Part shown: in pieces, positions 16,143 to 24,836 of the stretch
Position numbering within the stretch: position 1 is the stretch's first letter
How the letters are laid out: each line of letters begins with the position of its first letter
Source: SSSZ01 sp035345935
Lineage (GTDB): Bacteria > Pseudomonadota > Gammaproteobacteria > Burkholderiales > Rhodocyclaceae
Direction: 5' to 3'
Assembly (NCBI GenBank): GCA_035345935.1
Contig: DAORDK010000009.1
Span: forward strand, 1 to 52,653
DNA length: 52,653 nucleotides
The notes under the pieces: model-generated
The model's database searches: none
The model's input: only the letters and a program-made list of their open reading frames with translations
What the model was told of the DNA's origin: nothing
Made by a program: the position numbers and the translations under genes

Positions 16143-16921
16143 GGGATCAGTGGGCGCTGGGCCGTGGAAAAAAGTCGGAAAAAATTGGCGGTCGTCGCTG
16201 CGGCGATGGCTTCCAGGGAGTCGCCGCGCAGGCTGGCGACTTCCTCGGCAACGTATCGCACGTAGGCAGGTTGATTGGGCTTGCCCCGATAGGGCACAGG
16301 CGCAAGGTAGGGGGAATCGGTTTCCACCAAAATCCGCTCCAGAGGCGCACGTTGCACAACATCCTTGACGACCTTGGCGTTCTTGAACGTGACGATGCCC
16401 GAGAAGGACAAGTAAAACCCAAGTTCTAGAGCTGCCTGGGCAACGCTCCAGTCCTCGGTGAAACAGTGCATGACGCCCCCTACCCTGCCGGCGCCCTCTT
16501 CGCGCAGAATGTCTAGCGTATCCGCAGCGGAATCGCGCATGTGCACGACCAAGGGCTTCCCCACTTCCAAGGCGGCCCGGATATGGGTTCTAAATCGGTC
16601 CCGCTGCCACTCGGGACGATCCTTTTGCCAATAGTAATCGAGCCCTGTTTCGCCTAGTGCGATCACCCGGCGATGAGCGGCCAGGCCCACAAGCTCACCG
16701 ACATCGGGTTCACGAACATCGGAATACTCAGGATGAACGCCGACCGTGGCGTAAAGGCGGTCTTCGGTTTCGGCAAGGGCCAGCACGCCCGGAAAATCTT
16801 CCAGAGTGACCGATATACAGGCCGCAGCACCGACGCCCGCACCCGCCATTGCCGCAAGTACCTCGGGCAGACGTTCCTTCAGTTCGGGAAAATCGAGGTG
16901 GCAGTGGGAGTCGACCAGCAC
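16139..16921 (-). CDS. tatD: TatD-family metal-dependent hydrolase
   Basis: The 260-aa TIM-barrel amidohydrolase has the TatD metal ligands: HCHLD near residues 6-10, the Glu of ALGETGLDYY, HMRDS, MHCF and the Asp of ETDSPYL. TatD enzymes act as 3'-5' nucleases on DNA or RNA; YcfH is the holB-linked paralogue in E. coli. The preferred start is GTG at 16921, placing VDSHCHLD at the N-terminus; the longer open frame shadows the PilZ gene. It lies in the conserved tmk-holB-pilZ-tatD block. Confidence 0.9.
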   Translation of the reverse strand: MLVDSHCHLDFPELKERLPEVLAAMAGAGVGAAACISVTLEDFPGVLALAETEDRLYATVGVHPEYSDVREPDVGELVGLAAHRRVIALGETGLDYYWQKDRPEWQRDRFRTHIRAALEVGKPLVVHMRDSAADTLDILREEGAGRVGGVMHCFTEDWSVAQAALELGFYLSFSGIVTFKNAKVVKDVVQRAPLERILVETDSPYLAPVPYRGKPNQPAYVRYVAEEVASLRGDSLEAIAAATTANFFRLFSTAQRPLIP

Positions 16922-16928
16922 CGGAGAT

Positions 16929-17291
16929 TCAGAGCGTGTGAGTCGGCCTGGACGACTGCATGACTCCGCCAAGCAGCCCCTCGATCTTGCGTCGCGCCTC
17001 GACTCCGCTCTCGTCATTGTTGAAATGCACGCCGATACCCTGGGCCCGGCCGTTCTGAGCACCCGCGGGTGTCACCCAGACCACGGTTCCCGCGATCGGC
17101 AGTTTGGCGGGGTCATCCATGAGCGAGAGCAGCATGAACACTTCGTCGCCGAGATTGTAGCCACGGGTCGTCGGGATAAAGATTCCACCATGGCGCAAAT
17201 GGGGCATAAATGCCGCATAAAGCGCGGATTTCGAATTGATATTGAGCGAGAGAACGCTCGGACGCTGGGGAATCGGTTTTGCTTCGCTCAT
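16929..17291 (-). CDS. pilZ: PilZ-domain protein, type IV pilus PilZ
   Basis: The 120-aa single PilZ domain (SLNINSKSALYAAFMPHL, then GGIFIPT and a V-x-W-V-T-P strand) matches the orphan PilZ of type IV pilus assembly, encoded after holB in many proteobacteria. It lacks the RxxxR and D-x-S-x-x-G c-di-GMP-binding residues, as is known for this subgroup, so it probably works by protein contacts in pilus extension. ATG at 17291 overlaps the holB stop. Its pilus partners are not in the window. Confidence 0.88.
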   Translation of the reverse strand: MSEAKPIPQRPSVLSLNINSKSALYAAFMPHLRHGGIFIPTTRGYNLGDEVFMLLSLMDDPAKLPIAGTVVWVTPAGAQNGRAQGIGVHFNNDESGVEARRKIEGLLGGVMQSSRPTHTL

Positions 17292-18334
17292 GTCCCGTGA
17301 TTGTTCGCGAAAAGACTCCGGTAATCGAGAAAGAGATTTTCGAGGAATAGCCGCCCGTTGAGCGGTTGCTCCGCCTGGCGCCGTGCTTCGACCAACCGAC
17401 GATAAAAACCGACGAGTACCGGAACGGAAAGCCGTCTGACCACGGACATTATTGTATCCTGCTGGCCCACGAAATATCGCACCGGCAAACCAGATGCCGT
17501 CAGCGTCAGGTCTACGGTCCAACGTTGAACGTAATCGACAATCAGTCGCAGCGGGATGCTTCCTTTCGCATCGCGCAGCATTTTGTCCAATTCCGCCGCC
17601 GCAACGTGGACGTCGATGTCGGCGGAAGTCAGGCGCGTTGAGAGCCGTGACATCCACTCGCCCTGCTTTGCTGCGGCGAGTTCGAGAGCCAGATACGGAG
17701 CTCCACCCGCCAGAGCGAGCCAGCGATCCGCCTCGGCGAGCCCCGCCGCTTGGAGCGCGGCTTGGGCCTCGGAGCGCTTCGGAACTGCAACTGCTTCGAA
17801 CTGGCAACGGCTGCGTATGGTTGGAAGTAGTCGCTTCGGCTCATCGCTGACGAGCAGGAAAACGGTTCCAGCCCCGGGTTCTTCCAGGGATTTCAACAGA
17901 GCATTGGCGGTACTACGATTCATGGCCTCCGCCGGATGGACCAAGATCACTCGGAGCCCCGATCTGTGGGTCCCAACGTTGAGAAAATCGTCGAGTTCCC
18001 GGACTTGGTCGATGGTGATCTGCTGACTTGCCTTCTTCTTATCCCCCTTCCCCTCATCTGCGCCTTCGTCCCCTGCAGCCAGAGCCTCTGGCTGCAGCAG
18101 GCGGAAATCCGGATGATTTCCCTGAGCCATCCAACCGCAGGCGATGCAAGTCCCGCAGGACCTTCCGTCCATTCCGGGCTGTTCGCAAAGCAGCCCGGAG
18201 GCGAAGGCCTGGGCGAGCGCGAATTTTCCCAGGCCGCGAGGCCCTGCAAGCAACAAGGCATGAGGCAGGCGGGTGCGCCGCGCCATGAGGCGTTGCCAGA
18301 GAGAGTTGTGAAGATTTATTTCATTCAAAAACAT
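17288..18334 (-). CDS. holB: DNA polymerase III subunit delta prime
   Basis: The 348-aa clamp-loader subunit has a degenerate P-loop (GPRGLGK) near residue 31, a four-cysteine zinc module (about C50-C67, SCGTCIACG) and the TRSRC-equivalent TIRSRCQF motif. Delta prime helps open the beta clamp in the replisome. An acidic/lysine-rich insert (EGADEGKGDKKK, about 82-101) lies between the zinc module and the next strand. It overlaps the tmk end by 10 bases. Confidence 0.93.
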   Translation of the reverse strand: MFLNEINLHNSLWQRLMARRTRLPHALLLAGPRGLGKFALAQAFASGLLCEQPGMDGRSCGTCIACGWMAQGNHPDFRLLQPEALAAGDEGADEGKGDKKKASQQITIDQVRELDDFLNVGTHRSGLRVILVHPAEAMNRSTANALLKSLEEPGAGTVFLLVSDEPKRLLPTIRSRCQFEAVAVPKRSEAQAALQAAGLAEADRWLALAGGAPYLALELAAAKQGEWMSRLSTRLTSADIDVHVAAAELDKMLRDAKGSIPLRLIVDYVQRWTVDLTLTASGLPVRYFVGQQDTIMSVVRRLSVPVLVGFYRRLVEARRQAEQPLNGRLFLENLFLDYRSLFANNHGT

Positions 18335-18939
18335 AGTGTTGATGCGATATTCTCAAGTAATTTGCGAATATCGACGAGACTTCCTCGAGCATCGATCACC
18401 CGGATTCTGGCAGGGTATTGGGCCGCTCGTTCCAGGTAAGCCTGACGTACCCGCTGATGGAATTCCGCTTTTTCCTGCTCGAATCGATCAAGTTCCCGGG
18501 TCGTCAGCGCGATCCGTTCTCGCGCGACTTCAAACGGCAGGTCGAATAGCAATGTCAGGTCAGGCTGCACGGATTCCTGAACCCAGTGCTCCAGAATCTG
18601 AATCTTGTTCCGGTCTAGGCCTCGACCGCCACCCTGGTAGGCATGGGTGGCGTCCGTGAAACGATCGCAGACTACCCACTCGCCTGCCGACAGAGCGGGT
18701 TCGATGACTTGGGCCAGATGTTCGCGCCGCGCGGCGAACATCAACAGCGTTTCGGTTTCGAGGTGCATGGGCTCGCTGAGCAGGATCTCCCGCAGCCTTT
18801 CGCCCAACGCGGTCCCCCCCGGTTCCCGTGTCACGCGCACTGTCTTTCCCCGGCTACGCAGCCAATCGGCAAGCCAGCTGACGTGGCTGCTCTTGCCGGC
18901 ACCGTCTATGCCCTCGAAGGTAATGAATTTTCCCCTCAT
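18325..18939 (-). CDS. tmk: Thymidylate kinase
   Basis: The 204-aa enzyme has the P-loop GIDGAGKS at 10-17, the DRFTDATHAYQGGGR substrate/DRx motif near residues 92-106, and a lid region with several arginines. It phosphorylates dTMP to dTDP. Length and motif order are standard. The start overlaps the mltG stop as ATGA. Confidence 0.95.
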   Translation of the reverse strand: MRGKFITFEGIDGAGKSSHVSWLADWLRSRGKTVRVTREPGGTALGERLREILLSEPMHLETETLLMFAARREHLAQVIEPALSAGEWVVCDRFTDATHAYQGGGRGLDRNKIQILEHWVQESVQPDLTLLFDLPFEVARERIALTTRELDRFEQEKAEFHQRVRQAYLERAAQYPARIRVIDARGSLVDIRKLLENIASTLCF

Positions 18940-19931
18940 CTCCCCCCCCTTTGATAGCGGCTGACCGCTCGGTTATGCTCGTCGAGTGTGCGGGAAAAAT
19001 GACTGCTCCCGTCTCCCCGAGCGACGAAATAGATCGCGTCGCTGGCGGCAGGATGGAGCACGGCCTGCAAGGATGCCATGCTGGGCATCGCGATCGGAGT
19101 CGGGGGTAAACCTGGCCGGGTGTAGGTATTGTAGGGCGTGTCGGTTTGGAGATCCCGCTTGCGCAAATTTCCGTCGAACCGCTCTCCCACACCATAAATG
19201 ACCGTTGGATCGCTCTGCAGCATCATGCCTTGCCGCAAGCGGTTGATGAACACCGCGGCGATATGGGGACGATCGGCCATGCGTCCGGTTTCCTTTTCAA
19301 CGATGGAGGCCAGTATTAGGGCCTCAGCTGGCGTCTTCAACGGCAACCCTGGATCGCGACGGTCCCACTCGAGGGCCAGGCGGCGGCTCATCGCACGCCA
19401 GGCCCGGGCAAGAAGATCAAGGTCAGAAGACTGTTTGTCGAACAAGTAGGTGTCGGCAAAAAAGAGCCCTTCCCCGCGTGCTGCTGCTATGCCAAGCCGG
19501 GAAAGAAGCTCGGACTCCGCCAGTCCCCGGGTATCGTGCACTAGATCGGGGTTGGCATCCAATTTTTCCCGCCATTGACGCAGGGTAAGCCCTTCAACAA
19601 GGGTGATTTCGCCCTGGGTGAACTCGCCTCGCGTAAGCTTCGACAAGATATCCCAAGGGGTCGCGCCGCGTTGAAGCGAGTAGCTCCCGGCCTTGATTCC
19701 GGCTTCGGCACGCATCACTTTCGCCAGAATCACCATCAGTGTCGGATTGACGCGGACGCCAGCCTCGTTAATCAGCCCCACTGCACCGCGCAATCCCGTG
19801 CCGGCCGGAATTCGAAAGTCTGCCGGAGCATCGCGAAAAGCGACGCGATGGCTCGCCCAACGGTAAAGTCCGCCAGCAAAGACGGCCAGCCCGATAAGGA
19901 CAAGCACGAGGAGAAATCGCAGAGTACGCAA
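18936..19931 (-). CDS. mltG: Endolytic transglycosylase MltG
   Basis: A 331-aa inner-membrane protein with one N-terminal transmembrane helix (LRFLLVLVLIGLAVFAGG) and a periplasmic YceG domain. The catalytic Glu lies in ASIVEKETGR, and the LQSDPTVIYG and YNTYTRPGLPPTPI motifs are present. MltG cleaves nascent glycan strands and sets their length. The start is uncertain: the frame is open to an ATG at 19994, but TTG at 19931 gives the family-typical N-terminus and avoids reading through the divergent ygfZ promoter region. Co-transcribed with tmk-holB-pilZ-tatD. Confidence 0.9.
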   Translation of the reverse strand: MRTLRFLLVLVLIGLAVFAGGLYRWASHRVAFRDAPADFRIPAGTGLRGAVGLINEAGVRVNPTLMVILAKVMRAEAGIKAGSYSLQRGATPWDILSKLTRGEFTQGEITLVEGLTLRQWREKLDANPDLVHDTRGLAESELLSRLGIAAARGEGLFFADTYLFDKQSSDLDLLARAWRAMSRRLALEWDRRDPGLPLKTPAEALILASIVEKETGRMADRPHIAAVFINRLRQGMMLQSDPTVIYGVGERFDGNLRKRDLQTDTPYNTYTRPGLPPTPIAMPSMASLQAVLHPAASDAIYFVARGDGSSHFSRTLDEHNRAVSRYQRGGR

Positions 19932-19963
19932 GAGAGGCTCGGGGCCGGGGCGGAGACGGGCGA

Positions 19964-19969
19964 TATAAT
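19964..19969 (+). promoter_or_regulatory. Candidate -10 box of ygfZ
   Basis: A perfect TATAAT lies on the plus strand 35 bases upstream of the ygfZ ATG, giving a leader of about 28 bases. No good -35 match is present at 17 bases. The same AT-rich patch is nearly self-complementary and could serve mltG too. Confidence 0.4.
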
Positions 19970-20003
19970 AGCCGATCCCAACTACCCCACTCAAAGACCC
20001 CTC

Positions 20004-21020
20004 ATGAACCCAATCTGGCGCGAACAGCTCCTTCAGGCCGGTGCCGCGGCCGAATCAGCCGCATTGGATTTCGACCATTTCGGCGATTCCGCTGGCGAGC
20101 TTAAAGACGCCGCTGAAGCGACGGTCATGGTTCCCTTGTCGCACCTGGGCCTGATCGAAATTACCGGCGACGATGCGAAATCCTTTCTCCACAATCAACT
20201 CACCAGCGATATCAATCACCTGGGTCTTCATCACGCCCAGAATTCCGCGTGGTGCTCGGCCAAAGGCCGCATGCTGGCGAGTTTTATCCTATGGCGGCAA
20301 GGGGACGCGTATCGACTCGCGACGGCTGGGGATTTGGTCGACGAATTGGCGAAACGGTTCCGCATGTACATCCTTCGGGCCAAAGCGAAAGTTGCCGATC
20401 TTTCGGCAACGATCCTGCTGATTGGCCTTGCCGGTCCCCGTGCTGGGGAAGCCTTGAGCGCCGCCGGTCTGCCGATCCCCGGAGAACCGCTCACCACAAT
20501 GGACGCCGGCGAAAACAAGGTGGTTCGCCTTGATACCGAGCGTTTCCTTCTTGCGGTTCCAGCGGACGGCGCAGCCTCGCTGTGGACCAGTCTTGCCAAG
20601 ATCGCTCGACCGGCTGGCCTGGCTGCTTGGCGCTGGCTGGACGTGAAAATCGGGTTTCCCTTGGTCACCGCCGCAACGAAAGAGGAGTTTGTCCCGCAAA
20701 TGGCGGATTTCGACAAAGTGGGCGGAGTCAGCTTCCACAAGGGCTGTTATCCCGGCCAGGAAGTCGTGGCCCGTACCCAGTACCTGGGCAAGGTGAAGCG
20801 ACATCTCTATCGTGTCGCTAGCACGACACCGCTGAAGCCCGGCGAAAGCCTCCATTCCCCAGACAATCCGGACCAGGCCAGCGGCATGGTGGTGACTGCG
20901 GCACCTTCGCCCCAGGGGGGATTCGTGGCGCTTGCCGTGGTCCAGGCCAATTTCTCGCACAATCTCCGGGCGGGAACCCCAGACGGTTCTCCGGTAAGCG
21001 CGACGCCCGTCAATTCCTGA
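20004..21020 (+). CDS. ygfZ: Folate-dependent YgfZ protein (iron-sulfur cluster assembly)
   Basis: This 338-aa GcvT-like protein has the family signature KGCYPGQE (in FHKGCYPGQEVVAR) containing the conserved cysteine. YgfZ binds tetrahydrofolate and supports assembly or repair of certain Fe-S clusters, for example in MiaB. The long open frame begins at 19575 on the antisense of mltG, but ATG 20004 follows the TATAAT box and gives the usual length. The NRDE gene follows 15 bases later. Confidence 0.92.
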   Translation: MNPIWREQLLQAGAAAESAALDFDHFGDSAGELKDAAEATVMVPLSHLGLIEITGDDAKSFLHNQLTSDINHLGLHHAQNSAWCSAKGRMLASFILWRQGDAYRLATAGDLVDELAKRFRMYILRAKAKVADLSATILLIGLAGPRAGEALSAAGLPIPGEPLTTMDAGENKVVRLDTERFLLAVPADGAASLWTSLAKIARPAGLAAWRWLDVKIGFPLVTAATKEEFVPQMADFDKVGGVSFHKGCYPGQEVVARTQYLGKVKRHLYRVASTTPLKPGESLHSPDNPDQASGMVVTAAPSPQGGFVALAVVQANFSHNLRAGTPDGSPVSATPVNS

Positions 21021-21035
21021 TTTCCTGGCACGGGC

Positions 21036-21785
21036 ATGTGCCTCATCCTGGTGGCGTGGCGGCAGCATCCGCAGTATCCCTTGGTCGTCGCAGCCAATCG
21101 CGACGAGTACCATAGCCGCCCCAGCGCACCGGCAGCGCCTTGGCAGGAGGATATCCGGGTCATCGGGGGGAAAGATCTCGAGGCAGGAGGAACTTGGCTT
21201 GCGCTTCGTTCGGGAGGCCGATTCGCTGCCGTTACCAACGTCCGGGAACCCGGGGTCGCAAAGGGGAACCGCTCCCGTGGCCTTCTAGTCAGCGATTATT
21301 TGCTGTGCGGGTCGGCCCCCCTGCATTATTGCCGCAAGCTTGAGGGAGGCGATTATTCCGGATTCAATTTCCTCGCGGCCGATACCACAGCACTGGTGTA
21401 TTACTCGAACCGCAATGGTTCGCCTGAAGTCTTGCCTCCAGGAATTTATGGCGTTTCCAACCATTTTCTCGACACGCCATGGCCCAAATTGACCGCAGCC
21501 AAGGCGGCCTTCACAGAGGCTTTGGCAGCTCTTCCCATCCGCGACGATTGCTTTGCGCTCTTGGCTGACCGGGCAATCGCGCCCGATACGCGATTGCCGG
21601 CCACCGGAGTTTCGCTGGAATGGGAAAGACGCCTTTCTGCGATCTTCGTGCTCTCACCGGACTATGGTACGCGGACGTCTTCGGTGGCCTGGATCACGGC
21701 ATCCGGCGAAGCGCTGCTCGAAGAGCGTAATTTCTTTCCGGACGGAAGTCGCGGTCAGACTTCGCTGATTTCGACCGCCGAATAG
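21036..21785 (+). CDS. NRDE-family (TANGO2-like) protein
   Basis: The 249-aa protein begins MCLILVAW and carries the eponymous N-R-D-E motif in VVAANRDEY (about 25-33), with Cys2 at the processed N-terminus. This is the layout of an N-terminal-nucleophile-like fold. TANGO2 homologues have been tied to haem handling, but the bacterial role is unsettled. It is probably co-transcribed with ygfZ. Its last 31 bases overlap the convergent L,D-transpeptidase gene. Confidence 0.88.
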   Translation: MCLILVAWRQHPQYPLVVAANRDEYHSRPSAPAAPWQEDIRVIGGKDLEAGGTWLALRSGGRFAAVTNVREPGVAKGNRSRGLLVSDYLLCGSAPLHYCRKLEGGDYSGFNFLAADTTALVYYSNRNGSPEVLPPGIYGVSNHFLDTPWPKLTAAKAAFTEALAALPIRDDCFALLADRAIAPDTRLPATGVSLEWERRLSAIFVLSPDYGTRTSSVAWITASGEALLEERNFFPDGSRGQTSLISTAE

Positions 21786-22237
21786 ACCGGAACCAGGTCG
21801 AAGAGTTCGATAATGTCGGAGTTGCGCATTCGGATACATCCGTGAGAACCGGGTATTCCCAAGGGCGTAGAATCCGGCGTTCCGTGAATATAGATATAGC
21901 GCCGCATGGTATCGCAATTCCCCAGCCGATTGCGACCGGGTTCGCAGCCGGAGAGCCATAGTATTCGGGTCAATATCCAGTCGCGACCGGGATGGCTCTC
22001 CGCCAGTTCGGGACTCCAGATTTCCCCTGTTGGCCTGCGCCGCACGAATACGGTATTTTCCGGAAACCCAGCGCCGATCTTCGCCCGGATCAGGTGAAGG
22101 CCGCGCGGCGTGCGGTAGCTGCCCCGCTCCTCGCCAACCCCGGCGTATGCGGTAGATACCGGGAAACCGCGGAGTACCCTGCCCCGATCATCTTCTAAGA
22201 TCAAGACCTGCCCGGCGATCGAAATCCTGACTTTCAA
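21755..22237 (-). CDS. L,D-transpeptidase (YkuD domain) without signal peptide
   Basis: The 160-aa YkuD domain has the catalytic motif H118-G-T ... S131-H-G-C134-I-R136, the cysteine being the nucleophile of L,D-transpeptidases that cross-link peptidoglycan or attach lipoproteins. No signal peptide or transmembrane helix is visible. The start is fixed by a four-base overlap with tadA and gives a natural N-terminal strand, so export is unexplained. It may act on cytoplasmic muropeptides or leave by another route (inference). Confidence 0.85.
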   Translation of the reverse strand: MKVRISIAGQVLILEDDRGRVLRGFPVSTAYAGVGEERGSYRTPRGLHLIRAKIGAGFPENTVFVRRRPTGEIWSPELAESHPGRDWILTRILWLSGCEPGRNRLGNCDTMRRYIYIHGTPDSTPLGIPGSHGCIRMRNSDIIELFDLVPVYSAVEISEV

Positions 22238-22728
22238 GGATTCTTTCTCCGGCGAGCAGCGAAGAATTCAGACAAGAGATTTCCGCATTCCCGAGACAGA
22301 ACCCCACCCAGGACAGTCGTGTGGTGATTGAGGCGATCTATCGCAAACAAGTCGACCACGCTGCCATGAACACCGGTTTTTGGATCGCGGGCTCCGTAGA
22401 CCACGCGGGAAATCCGGGCATGAAGAATCGCACCAGCGCACATGGCACACGGTTCCAAAGTGACATACAAGGTGCAGCCCGGTAGGCGATAGTTGGCCAA
22501 CCGACGTGAAGCATCTCTGAGCGCTGCGATTTCGGCGTGGGCGGTGGGATCGTTTGTGCCGATCGGGACATTGAAACCTCGCCCGACTATCTCGCCATCG
22601 CGAACCACGACGGCACCCACGGGAACCTCGCCGAGACATGCTGCCGCCTCCGCCAGGGAAAGTGCCTCGCGCATGAAGTACTCATCACTCAGTTCGGCTA
22701 GGGAAGAGGTCGAGCTTAGTCCAGTCAT
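22234..22728 (-). CDS. tadA: tRNA-specific adenosine deaminase
   Basis: The 164-aa zinc deaminase has H64-A-E66 and P93-C94-x-x-C97, the standard catalytic and zinc ligands. TadA converts A34 to inosine in tRNA-Arg(ACG) and is essential in most bacteria. The first 16 residues are a low-complexity extension; initiation at the internal Met19 is possible. The downstream transpeptidase gene overlaps by four bases. Confidence 0.94.
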   Translation of the reverse strand: MTGLSSTSSLAELSDEYFMREALSLAEAAACLGEVPVGAVVVRDGEIVGRGFNVPIGTNDPTAHAEIAALRDASRRLANYRLPGCTLYVTLEPCAMCAGAILHARISRVVYGARDPKTGVHGSVVDLFAIDRLNHHTTVLGGVLSRECGNLLSEFFAARRRKNP

Positions 22729-23162
22729 GGATCATTCGCCTAACGAATCTTGGTCTTCGTGCGTTGCAACACGGAAGCATTTGGCAGATTTATTCGACAT
22801 TCGTTTCAAACATGTAAAACATAAGGAAAGAAAATACAGACGGCTTCTAGTTTTCAATCACTAACTGTACGAAACACCGCATGTTTACTATGTGTTACAG
22901 CAAAGTGAACGAATTTAAGCGCTTTCCAAGCCTGTGGATAACTTTGTGGATTTTTCGTACACGAAGACCTTGGACAGGTTCTGACAATTCCGGCATATTC
23001 GTTTCCGCGTCGCACCAAAAGCACAATAAGTTGAAATAAATCAATATAATAAATCGTACTATTTAAGCTGTACATGAAGATAATGGTGGCTTAAGAAGCT
23101 TCCCTTCCAGGAGCCCGCGATATGTGCATAAGTCAAGTCTTGACAGACTCGCGCGTTGTCGC
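22729..23162. other. AT-rich intergenic region with DnaA-box-like sites
   Basis: No convincing gene is present. The segment is distinctly AT-rich compared with its surroundings. It carries CTGTGGATAA (22932-22941), a perfect DnaA box on the opposite strand, followed five bases later by the near-match TGTGGATTT. Further right are AT-only tracts (around 23037-23063). The last bases form a GC hairpin (23152-23173) over the stop of the permease gene. Confidence 0.55.
22932..22953. promoter_or_regulatory. Two adjacent DnaA-box-like sequences
   Basis: TGTGGATAA at 22933-22941 is the complement of the consensus DnaA box TTATCCACA. TGTGGATTT at 22946-22954 differs at one or two positions. Both face the same way. 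They may bind DnaA, as in origin, titration or autoregulation sites. No dnaA or dnaN gene is nearby. Confidence 0.45.
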
Positions 23163-24290
23163 TTAAGCGCGCAAGTCCCGAGTGACTAATTCGCGTCGCA
23201 GCTGTTTGGCAAAGACATGCCGCGCGCGAAGGCGCGGATCGGTCAGCACTAGGCCGACCGTTTCCCCAAGCACCATAGCCACACCGAGTACCGGAAGCAC
23301 CAGCATGAGGCCGGGAACGCCAGCGACGGCACCCCCGACGAAGATCATGAGCACCGTCAGCAATGGGTGCATATTCAAGCTCTTCCCCACGGTCAGCGGC
23401 ATAAAGACGAAATCGTCCAAGAGACGAACCAGGATAAACAAACCCACCGTCCCGTAAGCGATTTCAGGCTGGCCCGGGAAATCCGTTGCGGCCACCAGGA
23501 CGACCAGCAGGCAGCCGAGTATCGAGCCTATATAGGGAATCCACGCGAGAATTGCCGTTGCCAGTCCGAGAAACAGTGCTCCGGTGATACCGATGATCCA
23601 GAGTCCGATGGCCAAACAGACAGCATCGAGGAGCGTCAGCTGGATCAGACCAATAAAATAGAGCCGTGCCGTACGATCGACCTGATCGAGGAGGTACAGG
23701 GTCCGTTCGAAGAAGGCGTTAGGAACCGCCCGCCCGAGAAAGCGCTTGAACCGCCATCCATCCCGGAGCATAAAGAATGCAAGGAATGGAGCGAGTAAGA
23801 TCGAAGGCGCCCAGGCCGCCAACCCAAGGGCGAAATCTCCCAGATACCGTTGGGCAAATTTGTCGGAATGTTCGGCAACCAACCGGGAGAATTGCTCGCT
23901 GACCTGGGCCTGGGCCAGAATGGCAAGTCGACTTTCCAACTGCCGCAAAGTCGCAGTTACGAGGCTGAGTCCGCCATCCAGATAGCGCAAGGACGATTCC
24001 TGCCAGGTCATGGCGTGAGCGGCCATGCCGGGCAGTACCAGGACGAAACTCGCAGCCAGGGCGAGGAAAGCCCCCCCCGCGACGAGGCCGGCAGCGGAAT
24101 CGTGGGATACGCCGCCCATCAGGAGCTTCAGCTTCAGCGGAAGGAGCAGGTAATAAATGATGAGCGCCAGGACAAAAGGCACCACCAGCCAGAGAATCTT
24201 CTGGAAGACGAAGAGCACCACGCAGGTGCACGCGATGACGCACGCCCAGACGATGGGACCTGAACGGTAGTCCGCAGGGGCGCCATTCAC
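23163..24290 (-). CDS. AI-2E/PerM-family membrane transporter
   Basis: The 375-aa protein has about eight transmembrane helices and the AI-2E family layout: two N-terminal helices, a soluble segment (about 90-150), then a helix bundle with PFLAFFMLRDG and DFVFMPLTVGKSLNMHPL. This family includes TqsA and sodium/proton antiporters, so the substrate cannot be named. Start and stop agree with the family length. It overlaps the cyclic-nucleotide-binding gene by four bases, so the two are translated together. Confidence 0.85.
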   Translation of the reverse strand: MNGAPADYRSGPIVWACVIACTCVVLFVFQKILWLVVPFVLALIIYYLLLPLKLKLLMGGVSHDSAAGLVAGGAFLALAASFVLVLPGMAAHAMTWQESSLRYLDGGLSLVTATLRQLESRLAILAQAQVSEQFSRLVAEHSDKFAQRYLGDFALGLAAWAPSILLAPFLAFFMLRDGWRFKRFLGRAVPNAFFERTLYLLDQVDRTARLYFIGLIQLTLLDAVCLAIGLWIIGITGALFLGLATAILAWIPYIGSILGCLLVVLVAATDFPGQPEIAYGTVGLFILVRLLDDFVFMPLTVGKSLNMHPLLTVLMIFVGGAVAGVPGLMLVLPVLGVAMVLGETVGLVLTDPRLRARHVFAKQLRRELVTRDLRA

Positions 24291-24754
24291 GCTTCGGCCC
24301 CGTCGCTGGCGACCATCTGCCGTAGCCTCCGGCCCAGGTGACGCGCAAGGGCCATGGCAATCTGGCTAGCAATGTGCGCGTGCGACTGCAGCAAGCGCTC
24401 GAAATCTCCCCGGAACAAGACGGCTATCTCCGTCCGTTCGAGAGCGCGCGCCTGTGCGGAGCGAGGCGAATCGTCGAGCAAGGCCAATTCGCCGAAAAAA
24501 TTGCCGCCTAGGAGTCGGGCAATAGGCCGGTCGGCTTGGCCTTGGCGACAAATAAGTACGCTTCCCGAAACGATGACATACAGCGCCTGACCTACTTCGC
24601 CTTCGTCGAACACCACTTCGCCGGGCAGAAAATGGCGATCATGGGTGAACCCCTCGACAATCTTCAATTCATTGAGGGTGAGCCCGGCAAAGAGCGCCGA
24701 TTTTCCAAGGCGGTGTAATGCAGCAGAATCGCCGGGGCGGAGAAAGCCGAACAT
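24287..24754 (-). CDS. Stand-alone cyclic-nucleotide-binding domain protein
   Basis: The 155-aa protein is a single cNMP-binding beta-roll with the phosphate-binding cassette FGELALLDDSPRSAQA. Glu89 and Arg98 are the residues that hold the cyclic phosphate and ribose. There is no DNA-binding helix-turn-helix, so it is not a CRP-type regulator. The short C-terminal helix is basic. Coupling to the permease gene suggests a regulatory subunit or anchor for that transporter (inference). Confidence 0.85.
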   Translation of the reverse strand: MFGFLRPGDSAALHRLGKSALFAGLTLNELKIVEGFTHDRHFLPGEVVFDEGEVGQALYVIVSGSVLICRQGQADRPIARLLGGNFFGELALLDDSPRSAQARALERTEIAVLFRGDFERLLQSHAHIASQIAMALARHLGRRLRQMVASDGAEA

Positions 24755-24836
24755 GGCAGTGAAAACCCGAAAGGAGACGGCGAATTCTACCGTCCGGCCA
24801 ACGGGGCGTCATGGGATTCGGCAGTCTCCCGGACGA

